This document shows positions 55,799 through 64,000 of a DNA stretch of 64,000 nt, piece after piece. The stretch covers positions 124,001-188,000 of the forward strand of contig CABVAF010000002.1 in the NCBI GenBank assembly GCA_902496295.1. Direction: 5' to 3'. The translations under genes and the position numbers were made by a program. The notes under the pieces are model-generated. The model saw nothing but the letters and a program-made list of their open reading frames with translations. It made no database searches and was not told the origin of the DNA. This DNA is from an uncultured Clostridium sp. Its GTDB lineage: Bacteria > Bacillota > Clostridia > TANB77 > CAG-508. The first letter of the stretch is position 1; each line of letters opens with the position of its first letter.

Positions 55799-56353
55799 AT
55801 GGTAGCACTTTGGATTATATTAGGTATTATCGCTGTCTTAGTTATTGCTGTTATTGTAATTTATAACAATTTAGTAACTTTAAGACAAAGAGTAAAAAAC
55901 GCTTGGAGCCAAATTGATGTACAATTGCAAAGAAGATTTGACTTGATTCCTAACTTAGTTGAGACAGTTAAAGGCTATATGGAACATGAAAAAGAAGTAT
56001 TAACTAAAGTTACAGACTTAAGAAGTTCTTGGTCGCAAGCACAAACAGTTGCTGAAAAAGCTAGCTTAGACAATCAACTTTCTGAAACTTTAAAAACTAT
56101 TATGGCTGTTTCAGAAAACTATCCTAACTTAAAAGCAAACCAAAACTTTTCTGAATTACAAGCAGAATTAACAGCAACAGAGAATAAGATTGCCTATTCT
56201 AGACAATTTTATAATGATAGTGTAACTAGATTAAACACAAAACTAGAAACTTTCCCATCAAATGTTATTGCATCTATGTTCCACTTTAAAGCAGAAGATT
56301 TATTCGTTGTTGATAATGAAGAAGCTAAGAAAAATGTAAAAGTAGATTTTTAA
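55799..56353 (+). CDS. lemA: LemA family protein
   Basis: 184 aa. N-terminal transmembrane helix ([19 protein letters not shown]), then the LemA helical bundle: [108 protein letters not shown] precedes the ATG. It is followed by htpX, the usual arrangement; function is probably linked to membrane protease quality control. Confidence 0.95.
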   Translation: MVALWIILGIIAVLVIAVIVIYNNLVTLRQRVKNAWSQIDVQLQRRFDLIPNLVETVKGYMEHEKEVLTKVTDLRSSWSQAQTVAEKASLDNQLSETLKTIMAVSENYPNLKANQNFSELQAELTATENKIAYSRQFYNDSVTRLNTKLETFPSNVIASMFHFKAEDLFVVDNEEAKKNVKVDF

Positions 56354-56358
56354 AACAC

Positions 56359-56390
56359 AATGCACAAAGTAATAATCTTCTTTGTGCATT
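56359..56390 (+). terminator. Intercistronic hairpin between lemA and htpX
   Basis: An 11-bp perfect stem (56359-56369 with 56380-56390) followed by AATTTTATT. It can partially terminate between lemA and htpX. Confidence 0.6.
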
Positions 56391-56414
56391 AATTTTATTA
56401 AAGGGTTGATAATT

Positions 56415-57311
56415 ATGTATGAAGATATAACTAAAAATAAAATAAAAACTGGTGTAATAATTAGCATTTTTATTGTTGTAATTACATTAATTGTTTATTA
56501 TATATGTATGGCATTCGATTTAGGCACTTTTTCAATTGTAATTGCATTAATGTTCTCGATAATATCTGCATGGAGCTCATACTACTATAGTGATAAAATA
56601 ATCTTGTCTTTTAATAAAGCTAGACCTGCGACCGAAGAAGAAGACGCAAAGTTAATTGATATTCTAGATGGTCTTATGGTTTCTTCTGGATTAGAATATC
56701 GACCAAGATTATATGTTGTAGATGACCCTCAACCAAATGCATTTGCAACAGGTAGAAATCCAAAAAATTCTGTAATTTGTGTAACAACCGGTCTTTTAAA
56801 TAAACTTGATTATTATGAATTAGAAGGTGTTGTAGCACATGAACTTTCACATATAAAAAATTACGATATTCGTTTGTCTGCTGTTGTAACTGTAATGGTT
56901 GGATTTATAGTAATGCTTTCAGATTTTGTCTCTAGAATATTATTCTGGGGCGGCGGAAAATCTAGTGATAGTGACAGTAAAGGCGGAAATCCTATCTTGA
57001 TGATTATTGGATTAGTTTGCTTAATTTTAGCTCCTATATTTGGAGAACTTATGAAACTTGCTCTTTCTAGAAGAAGAGAATATTTAGCAGATGCCTCTGC
57101 TGTTGAACTTACAAGAAACCCAGATGGATTAATTTCAGCATTAGAAAAAATTTCTTCTAATCCTGCCCAGTTAAAAACTGCTAACAAAGCTACAGCTAAT
57201 ATGTATATAGTAAATCCATTTAGAAGAAATAGAAGGAAAAAGCAAAGCAATATTTGGTCAACACACCCTGCCACAGAAGATAGAATAGAGGCAATTAGGA
57301 ATTTAAAATAA
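56415..57311 (+). CDS. htpX: M48 metalloprotease HtpX
   Basis: 298 aa. Two N-terminal transmembrane helices, zinc motif VVAHELSHIKNYD (HExxH) preceded by RPRLYVVDDPQPNAFATGRNP, two further helices, then the third ligand region EYLADASAVELTRNP. Membrane protease that degrades misfolded membrane proteins. The ATG at 56415 follows AAAGGG; an in-frame GTG 11 codons earlier lies in the hairpin and was rejected. Confidence 0.96.
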   Translation: MYEDITKNKIKTGVIISIFIVVITLIVYYICMAFDLGTFSIVIALMFSIISAWSSYYYSDKIILSFNKARPATEEEDAKLIDILDGLMVSSGLEYRPRLYVVDDPQPNAFATGRNPKNSVICVTTGLLNKLDYYELEGVVAHELSHIKNYDIRLSAVVTVMVGFIVMLSDFVSRILFWGGGKSSDSDSKGGNPILMIIGLVCLILAPIFGELMKLALSRRREYLADASAVELTRNPDGLISALEKISSNPAQLKTANKATANMYIVNPFRRNRRKKQSNIWSTHPATEDRIEAIRNLK

Positions 57312-57324
57312 AATATTTTGTAAG

Positions 57325-57354
57325 AATAGGTACCAAGATGTCTTGGTGCTTATT
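57325..57354 (+). terminator. Terminator of htpX
   Basis: AATAGGTACCAAGA folds back on TCTTGGTGCTTATT (G-T wobbles at two positions) and runs into six T residues. Confidence 0.8.
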
Positions 57355-57405
57355 TTTTGAACCTTTTTGAGTATAGTAACATAAACTTTCATAATTAGAC
57401 AGATA

Positions 57406-57434
57406 TTGATATTATTTTTATACTATGCTAATAT
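57406..57434 (+). promoter_or_regulatory. Promoter of the 57460 gene
   Basis: TTGATA, 17-bp spacer ending TGC (extended -10), TAATAT; 25 bp before the start codon. Confidence 0.65.
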
Positions 57435-57459
57435 AAATTTATAGAAAGGGGGATTACAA

Positions 57460-58119
57460 ATGAAAGCAAAAAAAGTTTTACTAATTATTCTATGTATTTT
57501 ACTTATTCTTGTTGCAATATGGGCTATTAGAGAGTTTATTGTATGGAATGACTTTGGTTTAAGTAAAGACAACCCTATGTCGAGGGAAGAAGTGCTTGAC
57601 TTATTAGAAAGGGGAAGTGAATATCAAAATTATTATTGTTCATATACTGACAATTCTAACTCTAGCTATAAAGTATACGTAAAAGATAATACTTATCGTA
57701 TTAATCGAGATAATGAATTAATGATGTGGGTAAATTATAATACTAATGAATCAATAACAGTCTTTAAGACAGCAGAAAATACTATTGCTGGAATAAATAA
57801 AGAAGCTTATAAAGAAAAATATTTCCAAGCATTATTAAGTTATAGCCCTGTAACTGAATATGATTACAAATACTTAGGAGAAAAGGAACAGGATGGTAGA
57901 CAAGTTATTTATATAGAATTAAATAATGATGGCTATATTGAAAAATACATAATTGATAAAGAAACTGGTCTTATAGTAAATAAAATAAATTATTATAGAA
58001 GATTTTTAATATTCACCGTAAAAAGTGAGTCAAAAGAAGATATTAAATTAGATGTAGTTACAGATGAAGATGTTGCCAGACCAGATTTAAGTGGTTATAC
58101 AGTTTTAGAAAATGAATAG
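57460..58119 (+). CDS. Membrane-anchored LolA-like protein, unknown function
   Basis: 219 aa. N-terminal hydrophobic helix (KVLLIILCILLILVAIWAI), then an extracytoplasmic beta-rich domain: NYYCSYTDNSNSSYKVYVKDNTYRI, VFKTAENTIAGINK, QDGRQVIYIELNNDGYIEKYIIDKETGLIVNK. The folded part resembles LolA/DUF4367-type lipoprotein folds in pattern only. It is like the protein at 10871-11536 in layout. AAAGGGGG precedes the ATG; own promoter and terminator. Confidence 0.65.
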   Translation: MKAKKVLLIILCILLILVAIWAIREFIVWNDFGLSKDNPMSREEVLDLLERGSEYQNYYCSYTDNSNSSYKVYVKDNTYRINRDNELMMWVNYNTNESITVFKTAENTIAGINKEAYKEKYFQALLSYSPVTEYDYKYLGEKEQDGRQVIYIELNNDGYIEKYIIDKETGLIVNKINYYRRFLIFTVKSESKEDIKLDVVTDEDVARPDLSGYTVLENE

Positions 58120-58158
58120 ATTATAAACTATAAGATAAACAGTGAATAAATTTATAAG

Positions 58159-58210
58159 ATATACCCAATAGAATAGATACTAAAAAAAAGTTCCTTTCTA
58201 TTGGGTATAT
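58159..58210. terminator. Bidirectional terminator between convergent genes
   Basis: A 15-bp perfect stem (58159-58173 with 58196-58210) separates the rightward 57460 gene from leftward tatD. T-rich on both sides. Confidence 0.85.
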
Positions 58211-58269
58211 TTTATATATATTTTTTTAATACATATATTATATTATAATTCTAACTTAAATAAATGAGT

Positions 58270-59052
58270 TTATTTCAAATTATATAGTCTCTCTGCATTT
58301 TCAAATGTTATTTTTTTTACCTCTTCCACAGAAATATTTTTTACACTTGCTATCTTTTCTGCAATATAAACTAAATTTCTAGAATCATTTCTTTTTCCTC
58401 TATTAGGTTCTGGAGATAAATATGGACTATCTGTCTCTATTAATAATCTATCATTTGGTATCATCTCTATAATTTCATTTGCATTTTTAGAATTTTTAAA
58501 AGTTACAACTCCTGCAAGAGATATATAAAATCCAAGTTCTAATCCTTGTTTTACTAATTCTCTATTTAGAGGGCAACAATGAAATACACCTGGTCTAACA
58601 ACTTTTGCTATATTTCTTAATATATTTAGAGTGTCGTCAACCGCTTCTCTAGTATGTATTACAATAGGTAAATTCATTTTATTCGCTAGTTTTATTTGCT
58701 CTATAAATGCATATTTTTGAAGTTCCTTATTTTCTTTATTCCAATAATAATCTAAGCCAATTTCTCCAATTGCTACTACTTTTTCACTGCTCTTAGCAAT
58801 TTCTTTTATTTGTTCTAATTGTATATCTAATTCTTCTTTGCCTTCTGGAATATCATTAGGAGAAATTCCACAAGTTGCATAAATAAAATTATACTTTTCT
58901 GCTAATTCTATAGCTTGTTTAGAACTTTCCACACTATATCCTGCATTTACAACTTTAGTTACACCAAAATTATATACATTATTTATAACTTCTTCTCTAT
59001 CTTCGTCAAATTTCTCGTCATTATAATGTGCATGTTGTTCAAAAAAACTCAT
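58270..59052 (-). CDS. tatD: TatD family metal-dependent hydrolase
   Basis: 260-aa TIM-barrel DNase/hydrolase. FEQHAHYNDEKF (HxH), AIGEIGLDYYWN (Glu), VIHTREAVDD, VFHCCP and LIETDSPYLSPEPNRGKRND are the TatD blocks. Family members act in 3'-5' DNA or RNA trimming and D-aminoacyl-tRNA metabolism. The first motif (usually DTHAH) reads EQHAH. GAGG precedes the ATG. It lies 56 bp after acpS. Confidence 0.93.
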   Translation of the reverse strand: MSFFEQHAHYNDEKFDEDREEVINNVYNFGVTKVVNAGYSVESSKQAIELAEKYNFIYATCGISPNDIPEGKEELDIQLEQIKEIAKSSEKVVAIGEIGLDYYWNKENKELQKYAFIEQIKLANKMNLPIVIHTREAVDDTLNILRNIAKVVRPGVFHCCPLNRELVKQGLELGFYISLAGVVTFKNSKNANEIIEMIPNDRLLIETDSPYLSPEPNRGKRNDSRNLVYIAEKIASVKNISVEEVKKITFENAERLYNLK

Positions 59053-59107
59053 TTAAAACTCCTCTTTTCCACATTTCCGTAAGAAATGCCTGTGTTATTT
59101 CCACAAT

Positions 59108-59494
59108 TTATTCATTTATTAACAATACAAAACTTGCTACTGCATATTCTTTAATATGTGAAATACTTAAATCTATACTAAATTTGTCTGAATTTAAAAA
59201 ATCTAAAGCTCCATCAAATTCAACTATAGGTTTTCCACTTTTCTCATTTTTTACAATAATATTTTTCCAAATATCTTCTTTATTACCTGGTAATAAATCC
59301 GAAATTGCTTTAAACACCGCTTCTTTAGCTGCAAATCTTGCTGCGTAATGTTGATATTTCATCTTATTTGTACTTTCACAAAATTCTATTTCTTGTTTTG
59401 CATACACTCTGTTTAGAAACAATGCTTTGCTTTTTTCTATGGCTTCTTGTATCCTATTAACTTCTATTATATCAATTCCTGTTTTTATTTTCAT
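59108..59494 (-). CDS. acpS: Holo-[acyl-carrier-protein] synthase
   Basis: 128 aa. KTGIDIIEVNRI at the start, ARFAAKEAVFKAI and late DLSISHIKEYAVA are diagnostic. Transfers phosphopantetheine from CoA to ACP for fatty acid synthesis. AGAGGT precedes the ATG. Together with tatD it forms a short leftward group. Confidence 0.95.
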   Translation of the reverse strand: MKIKTGIDIIEVNRIQEAIEKSKALFLNRVYAKQEIEFCESTNKMKYQHYAARFAAKEAVFKAISDLLPGNKEDIWKNIIVKNEKSGKPIVEFDGALDFLNSDKFSIDLSISHIKEYAVASFVLLINE

Positions 59495-59632
59495 TTATAC
59501 CTCTATAAAATCTTATATTTTTTTACACTTTTATATTTTAAATCACATTTTTTTAGCTTAAATTCCATGATATTTAGCTTTATAATTTGTGTTTTCTTAT
59601 ACTAATATATATGCACTTTTCAAGCTATTGGC

Positions 59633-60904
59633 TTAAAAAAGTGCATAAAATATAATTAATATTATAACTATTAAAGCTAGTATTATTATGTTTTGCTTTA
59701 TCTTTGTCTTTTCAATATTACTGCTCTTATATAACATGTCATACTTATTTTTAATTTTATTAAATAATTTGTCTACGCCTAACTTCTCAGTCCAATTTTT
59801 TTCTAGGCAACTTGCTGTTTCGTCACTTGTGGCTTCTTCTATCCAGAAATTTTTTGTAAAACTTAAAAACTCTTGCTGGTAATCTTTTTTATCTAGGTCA
59901 TAATTAACTTTTGCCAAATAAAATTTTTTATATAAACATAATATATACAAATATAAGTGTTCATTTTCAAACCTGAAAGGAAGTTTTGTGTAGTTATCTA
60001 CATTTATGTCTGATGTAAGCAAAGCTGTTCCTACATTTGAAAATCCATACTTTATATACTTTGAATTTGGTAATTTATTAAAGTAATCTTCCATTGTTAT
60101 ATCATTTAACTCTTTATTGGCCGGTAGCACCTTAAAAAACTTAAAGAACACTTTTTCTATAGACTGTATATCCATATTTTCATTCCAGTCCTCTTGTGAA
60201 ATACATACATATGAATATGTTATAAACCTTTCCTGCTCTATATTTAAGTCTGCTGCTAAACTACTATTTCCTGTTATATCTTTTATAAAGTTTTTTATAT
60301 CTTTAGCATCCTTAAAATTACTTGTTTGTATTTTAATATTTTCAAACTCTTTTAGTCCATCTGCCTTTGATGTTATATCTCTAAATTTATAATTAAAATT
60401 AATTACATCTGAAAAGTTATTATTTTCTCCATCTATTATTGTTTTAAATAACAAGAAACATATTCCAGTATTAAAACAAATTAATTCTACTTTTGTAATA
60501 TCAAAATATATTCCGTCTTCATTTTGCACCTTTCCTTGAACATTTTGTTTTATATTATAGTCAAACATTGTACAAGGATACTTACTTATAATATTTGCTT
60601 TAAGCTCATTGTCTAGGTTTTCTAATTCTTTTATTTGTTGCTTAGTGTAATTGAAGCTCCAAAACATAAATTTTCTTATATTTGGTAAAAAGTTTTGGTA
60701 TATAGTTAAATCTTTTGCTATGTCAAACTTTTTCATTGTGCACTTTTTATCTTTTAGTAATCGTAGTAAGTATTTGCTATAATCTTTTTCTTCAATTACA
60801 TACGGATATATAAAATACGTATATTGATACCTCGTCTTTAGTTCCAAAGCTTTTTCACTTTCCTTGTATAAATTTAGGTTTTCTTGGTTATACCTATAAA
60901 CCAT
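59633..60904 (-). CDS. Tail-anchored protein, unknown function
   Basis: 423 aa, rich in Lys, Asn, Phe and Tyr, soluble until one C-terminal transmembrane helix (KTKIKQNIIILALIVIILIIFYALF). The KNKYDMLYKSSNIEKTKIKQN helix before the membrane resembles the CorA-type connection in layout, but there is no second helix and no GMN, so transporter function is not supported. No clear ribosome binding site precedes the ATG. I do not recognise a family. Confidence 0.7.
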   Translation of the reverse strand: MVYRYNQENLNLYKESEKALELKTRYQYTYFIYPYVIEEKDYSKYLLRLLKDKKCTMKKFDIAKDLTIYQNFLPNIRKFMFWSFNYTKQQIKELENLDNELKANIISKYPCTMFDYNIKQNVQGKVQNEDGIYFDITKVELICFNTGICFLLFKTIIDGENNNFSDVINFNYKFRDITSKADGLKEFENIKIQTSNFKDAKDIKNFIKDITGNSSLAADLNIEQERFITYSYVCISQEDWNENMDIQSIEKVFFKFFKVLPANKELNDITMEDYFNKLPNSKYIKYGFSNVGTALLTSDINVDNYTKLPFRFENEHLYLYILCLYKKFYLAKVNYDLDKKDYQQEFLSFTKNFWIEEATSDETASCLEKNWTEKLGVDKLFNKIKNKYDMLYKSSNIEKTKIKQNIIILALIVIILIIFYALF

Positions 60905-60917
60905 TCTATTTTATGCA

Positions 60918-60954
60918 TTAGTTAGCAAATATTTTTTAGTTCTTTGCTAACTAA
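60918..60954. repeat. Hairpin downstream of the WG-repeat gene
   Basis: A perfect 12-bp stem (60918-60929 with 60943-60954), about 70 nt after the leftward stop at 61026 and just before the next start. No T run follows leftward. Confidence 0.5.
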
Positions 60955-61025
60955 ATTACTAAAATTTACTCGATTTGCCGTTATTTGTTTTGTCATTTTT
61001 GTTTGCATAATAATATTATTTAAAA

Positions 61026-62540
61026 CTATTTTGTGTAATAATTTAAGTTTAAATCCTCTCCTAAATGCCATTCTCCTATAAATTCTATTAATAAATTATT
61101 ATCCATAGTGTATTGTGGTTCAACTACTTCTTTTCCTTTTGAATCAATTGCTCCCCATTTTCCATCTTTCTTTACACTTGAATACCCAAATCTGTTTTGC
61201 TCTGTAGCATCATCATAAATATAATCTACTATAACAATTCCGTCTTTATTTACAAAGCCATATTTGTCATCTTTTTTACTTAAAAATAATGTATTATTTT
61301 TTAACAATTCTATATTTGTTTTTTCTTCAAATCTAAAATTATAATACTTGTATTCGCCATCTACTCTAACTTTCATATATCCATTTTCATCATTTATTTC
61401 AGATATAATTCCAGTTAATTTTACTTCAAAGTTTCTATCTATTAAGTCATTATCTACACTACTATTTGTGCTTCCTTCAAAAAATCCTTCTGTTTGCCTA
61501 TATATTAAACTGTCATATTTAAAGTCTAATTTTGTTGTTCCATCTACATTTATTATTCCATATTTGTTGTCTTTTTTAGCTATATAGTTGTTTTCATATG
61601 TATACGACATATCGTCATAAATAATGTCTATTATTGTATCACCTTCTGTTGATAAAACACCATATTTATTATCTACTTTTACAATTACATTTTCCCCATT
61701 AATTGATATAACTTCATCAAATTTATCTGTTAAATATAGTTTTCCATCTCTATCTGCTACTGACCATTTTCCACCTTGTCTTACTACATATTTGTTGTCT
61801 CCATATACTTGCTTAATATCTTGGTAATCGTTTTTAAATACAACTGTTTTATCTGGTTTTACTAATCCATATCTATCATTTTCATCAATTAGAATATATC
61901 CATCTTGTGCCTTATCTGTTAATGGTTTTATATCTTTGTAATTATTTTCTGCAACAACAGCTCCAATGTTGTCTACTAATCCCTTTTTACCATCTTTTTC
62001 TGTAACAAATGTATTTTCTACACCTCTTAAAGCTACTATAGAATCGTATTCACAATTCACTAGGCTTTTCCCTTTAAAATCTATTAAACCATATTTTCCA
62101 TCTTTGCTTACTATTAGTACATCATCTTCATACCATAAATTATTATTTACATCGTAATTTTCAATTGCTTGAACTCCATCATATTCTGTAAATAACTGGT
62201 CACCTTTTTCGTTTATTGCTTTTGTTTTATATTCATTTGTATCATAATTTACATCATATGTGCATATAAATACTGCTTGTTTTGAGTTTGGAACAATAAT
62301 TGTCTCGTCATATGAAGGTTTAATTATTTCCTTACCTTTTGAGTCTATTACTCCCCACTTTCCTTCTGTATACGCTGCAAAATATTCTGTTGCTACAACT
62401 TTTGTTTCTACTTTATTACCCCCTAGCATTTTAGCTATAGATATTATTACTATTACAATTAAAGCTAATGCTATTAAGACTGCAACAACCTTTTTTATAT
62501 TCAGCTTTCCTTCTCCGCTATATCGTCTACCTCTACTCAT
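61026..62540 (-). CDS. Membrane-anchored WG-repeat protein
   Basis: 504 aa. Basic N-terminus (MSRGRRYSGEGKLNIKK), one transmembrane helix (VVAVLIALALIVIVIISIAKML), then about ten tandem WG-type beta repeats of 40-50 residues: GKWGVIDSKGKEIIKPSYD, DGKYGLIDFKGKSLVNCEYD, DNKYGVLSTEGDTIIDIIYD, DGKWGAIDSKGKEVVEPQY. Probably a beta-propeller-like surface protein of unknown ligand. The ATG at 62540 is chosen because GGAGG lies 6 nt upstream; an in-frame TTG overlaps that site. Confidence 0.85.
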   Translation of the reverse strand: MSRGRRYSGEGKLNIKKVVAVLIALALIVIVIISIAKMLGGNKVETKVVATEYFAAYTEGKWGVIDSKGKEIIKPSYDETIIVPNSKQAVFICTYDVNYDTNEYKTKAINEKGDQLFTEYDGVQAIENYDVNNNLWYEDDVLIVSKDGKYGLIDFKGKSLVNCEYDSIVALRGVENTFVTEKDGKKGLVDNIGAVVAENNYKDIKPLTDKAQDGYILIDENDRYGLVKPDKTVVFKNDYQDIKQVYGDNKYVVRQGGKWSVADRDGKLYLTDKFDEVISINGENVIVKVDNKYGVLSTEGDTIIDIIYDDMSYTYENNYIAKKDNKYGIINVDGTTKLDFKYDSLIYRQTEGFFEGSTNSSVDNDLIDRNFEVKLTGIISEINDENGYMKVRVDGEYKYYNFRFEEKTNIELLKNNTLFLSKKDDKYGFVNKDGIVIVDYIYDDATEQNRFGYSSVKKDGKWGAIDSKGKEVVEPQYTMDNNLLIEFIGEWHLGEDLNLNYYTK

Positions 62541-62568
62541 TTCTACCTCCAAAATATAAAACTAAAAA

Positions 62569-62600
62569 ATATAGTATAGCTTTTTACAGCTATACTATAT
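62569..62600 (-). terminator. Terminator of the second lectin gene
   Basis: A 13-bp perfect stem (62569-62581 with 62588-62600) followed leftward by TTTTTTAG, 56 bp beyond the stop of the lectin gene. Confidence 0.85.
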
Positions 62601-62652
62601 CATATTTATGTACATAATTACAAGGTGTTAAGGTGGATTTATTGTATATTCA

Positions 62653-62775
62653 ACATTAAAGTACGATTAACACCGGACGGAACGAAGCTGCTCCATACTC
62701 ACTACCAGTATAACTATTTAAAGAAAATATCCCTGCTCCCAAACCATAATTGTAATCACCTCCACGTACAACGAA
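62653..62775 (-). repeat. Candidate DGR variable repeat (VR2)
   Basis: After FVVRGG the codons GAT, TAC, AAT, TAT, AGT, TAT, ACT, AGT, TAT alternate with constant Gly, Leu, Ala and Phe codons, then a GC-richer constant end (GCTTCGTTCCGTCCGGTG) through the stop. This is the layout of a variable region plus IMH. Its constant end differs from that of VR1. Boundaries are approximate. Confidence 0.7.
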
Positions 62776-64000
62776 AGGAATAGTTGTAATAGGAAATCCA
62801 ACATAATCGTTATTCCATGCTCCTCTAGGATCATTAGCGCTACTAGTTGTTTCCCAAGATGAATCTCCATATCTACTTTTATTTGCCTCATAGTTTAGCT
62901 GATAATTATCGTTACTTCCAGTATTATAAACATTCTTTGTTTTAGATTCTCCATTAACTAATCTACTTCCATTATTTATCAAACTACTATCTCCATTATT
63001 TACATATGCTGCTACATATTCCGATGCGCCTCCGCTCATATCGTATACTCCATATACATTTTCTGTTGTGCTTGCTTTTACTCCTTGCGTACTTGTATAA
63101 TCATTATCTGTTCCTGCATTACTGCTTGCACTTGCACTATTTCCAGCAGAGCCTGTTATATAACTAATACTATTATTTATCCACACTTCTTCTGTCTCTT
63201 TTCCATATTTACTCTTACTTAAATATGCTACTGCTCCCCATTCGTCATTCTTCATTAAATGGCTATTTAGTACACTATTATAATTTAAACATACATCATA
63301 TATATTACTTATATTTATATATCTCCAGCTACTTACTCCTGGTTTTACCTGTAGTTTTTTATCTGTTCCATTATACTGACTATTGCCCACATCTGTTGTT
63401 GCTCCTTCTGGGCTTGCCTCAAATTTTGCTACCCATATTCCACTTACTTCTTGCCCATAATTAAATGCTGGATGTATATTCCAATTTCCTTGTCCACTTG
63501 CATTATCCCATGTACTTGTTCCATCATATGCTATATTTGTATTATCCTTTAAGAATTTTATTTCTATTGTCCCTGCTGTATTAGTATGATATCCACTTGT
63601 TATACTATATGCGTACCTTGGTATCCATACCCACATACTTCCATCCTCTGTCATTGCATTTGCCCATTTCTTATTTGTTGGTTGGTTAGTTCCTTTATAT
63701 ACTATTGGGGTCATTCCTTCTCCTAGTTTTGGTGCATTTACTTCTGTTCCATAATTATACCAATTAGGATTATCTTCTGTTGTTTTTTCCCAATATTGTG
63801 GTGTTGTTGTTATTTCTATTTTTTCACTTATTGTTTCTTTCTTATTTCCGCTATTATCTACAGTTAACACATGTAAATAGTGTGTTCCGCTATTTGTAAT
63901 TGGCAATGCTATAGTTTGTGTTTGCGATGTAAATGTTCCTCCTGTATATTTACTTGCATCTTCTCCTATTGCTCCTGCTTCTGTATTAAATATCCATTTT
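62656..64000 (-). CDS. Surface protein with Ig-like and FGE/C-type-lectin domains; probable DGR variable protein (5' partial)
   Basis: 447 residues visible; the frame is open to the window edge, so the N-terminus is missing, and the TTG at 63906 is not a credible start. It begins in an Ig-like domain (GGTFTSQTQTIALPITNSG, HYLHVLTVDNSGNK), then an FGE/C-type-lectin domain with MWVWIPRYAYSI, SGIWVAKFEAS, NDEWGAVAYLSKSKYG and NVYGVYDMSGGASEYV. It ends in the FVVRGG...ASFRPVLIVL segment typical of DGR variable proteins. VRGG and RPVL frame the putative diversified positions. Expected on the cell surface as a ligand-binding lectin. Confidence 0.88.
   Translation of the reverse strand, partial: KWIFNTEAGAIGEDASKYTGGTFTSQTQTIALPITNSGTHYLHVLTVDNSGNKKETISEKIEITTTPQYWEKTTEDNPNWYNYGTEVNAPKLGEGMTPIVYKGTNQPTNKKWANAMTEDGSMWVWIPRYAYSITSGYHTNTAGTIEIKFLKDNTNIAYDGTSTWDNASGQGNWNIHPAFNYGQEVSGIWVAKFEASPEGATTDVGNSQYNGTDKKLQVKPGVSSWRYINISNIYDVCLNYNSVLNSHLMKNDEWGAVAYLSKSKYGKETEEVWINNSISYITGSAGNSASASSNAGTDNDYTSTQGVKASTTENVYGVYDMSGGASEYVAAYVNNGDSSLINNGSRLVNGESKTKNVYNTGSNDNYQLNYEANKSRYGDSSWETTSSANDPRGAWNNDYVGFPITTIPFVVRGGDYNYGLGAGIFSLNSYTGSEYGAASFRPVLIVL

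Noticed and set aside
59633..60904. CorA-type Mg transporter
   Set aside because: Only one C-terminal membrane helix and no GMN motif.
1..64000. Prophage or integrative element boundaries
   Set aside because: No integrase, terminase, capsid or conjugation genes and no tRNA-associated direct repeats; the gene content is mostly core chromosomal.

Overview
The window is a very AT-rich, mostly leftward-coding chromosomal segment of a low-GC Firmicute, most likely an uncultured gut-type member of the Clostridia. The grounds are A/T-ending codons, AAGGAGG-type ribosome binding sites with frequent TTG and GTG starts, an archaeal-type four-subunit pyruvate:ferredoxin oxidoreductase, a CwlD-type sporulation amidase, a SleB-domain hydrolase, and a WalRK-like system. 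No rRNA, tRNA, CRISPR array, integrase or IS transposase was recognised.

Layout: 1-1.1 kb, 3' part of an HtrA protease, then a possible small RNA. 1.3-7.6 kb, M23 peptidase, SMC and an MTA/SAH-type deaminase. 7.8-9.1 kb, a prepilin-anchored protein with an FGE/C-type-lectin fold and a hypervariable-looking C-terminus. 9.4-18.6 kb, HD-GYP protein, MazF, LolA-like protein, DusB, RodA-MinE-MinD, a pilin-like LamG protein, CCA-adding enzyme and an Rpn-type nuclease. 19.1-22.5 kb, porGDAB and a ferredoxin. 22.5-27.4 kb, RicT, HolB, signal peptidase I and WalK/WalR. 27.6-35.7 kb, a 2.7-kilo-residue cyclic beta-glucan synthase. 36.1-39.6 kb, MurE-type ligase, aspartate racemase and ATP-grasp ligase, which together look like a D-aspartate cross-bridge pathway. 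39.8-43.8 kb, a REP-like palindrome, a divergent RelA/SpoT-fold protein, CwlD, a GGDEF protein, an Ig-like membrane protein and a 162-bp inverted-repeat element. 43.8-47.8 kb, a large repeat adhesin with a probable thioester domain. 48.1-62.5 kb, HdeD-like protein, a second two-component system, AI-2E permease, exonuclease III, SleB-domain protein, LemA-HtpX, TatD, AcpS and a WG-repeat protein. 62.6-64 kb, a second variable-lectin protein that runs off the window.

The most notable signal is the pair of FGE/C-type-lectin proteins at the two ends (7776-9096 and 62656-64000). Their last 35-45 codons look like variable repeats (VRs) of a diversity-generating retroelement (DGR): clusters of NNY codons derivable from AAY by adenine mutagenesis, followed by GC-richer invariant 3' ends that resemble initiation-of-mutagenic-homing (IMH) sites. 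The two invariant ends differ. Neither a reverse transcriptase nor a template repeat was found here, so both would be remote targets of machinery elsewhere in the genome. One target carries a type IV prepilin-like N-terminus, so the diversified lectin would be displayed on a pilus or the cell surface. Its leader appears displaced by a one-base frameshift.

The rest of the window is largely envelope biology: peptidoglycan synthesis and remodelling (M23, RodA, MurE, racemase/ligase, CwlD, SleB, WalRK), surface proteins (LamG pilin-like, thioester adhesin, Ig-like, WG-repeat) and c-di-GMP enzymes. All functional calls rest on reading the sequence and on recalled family knowledge. No database search was run.
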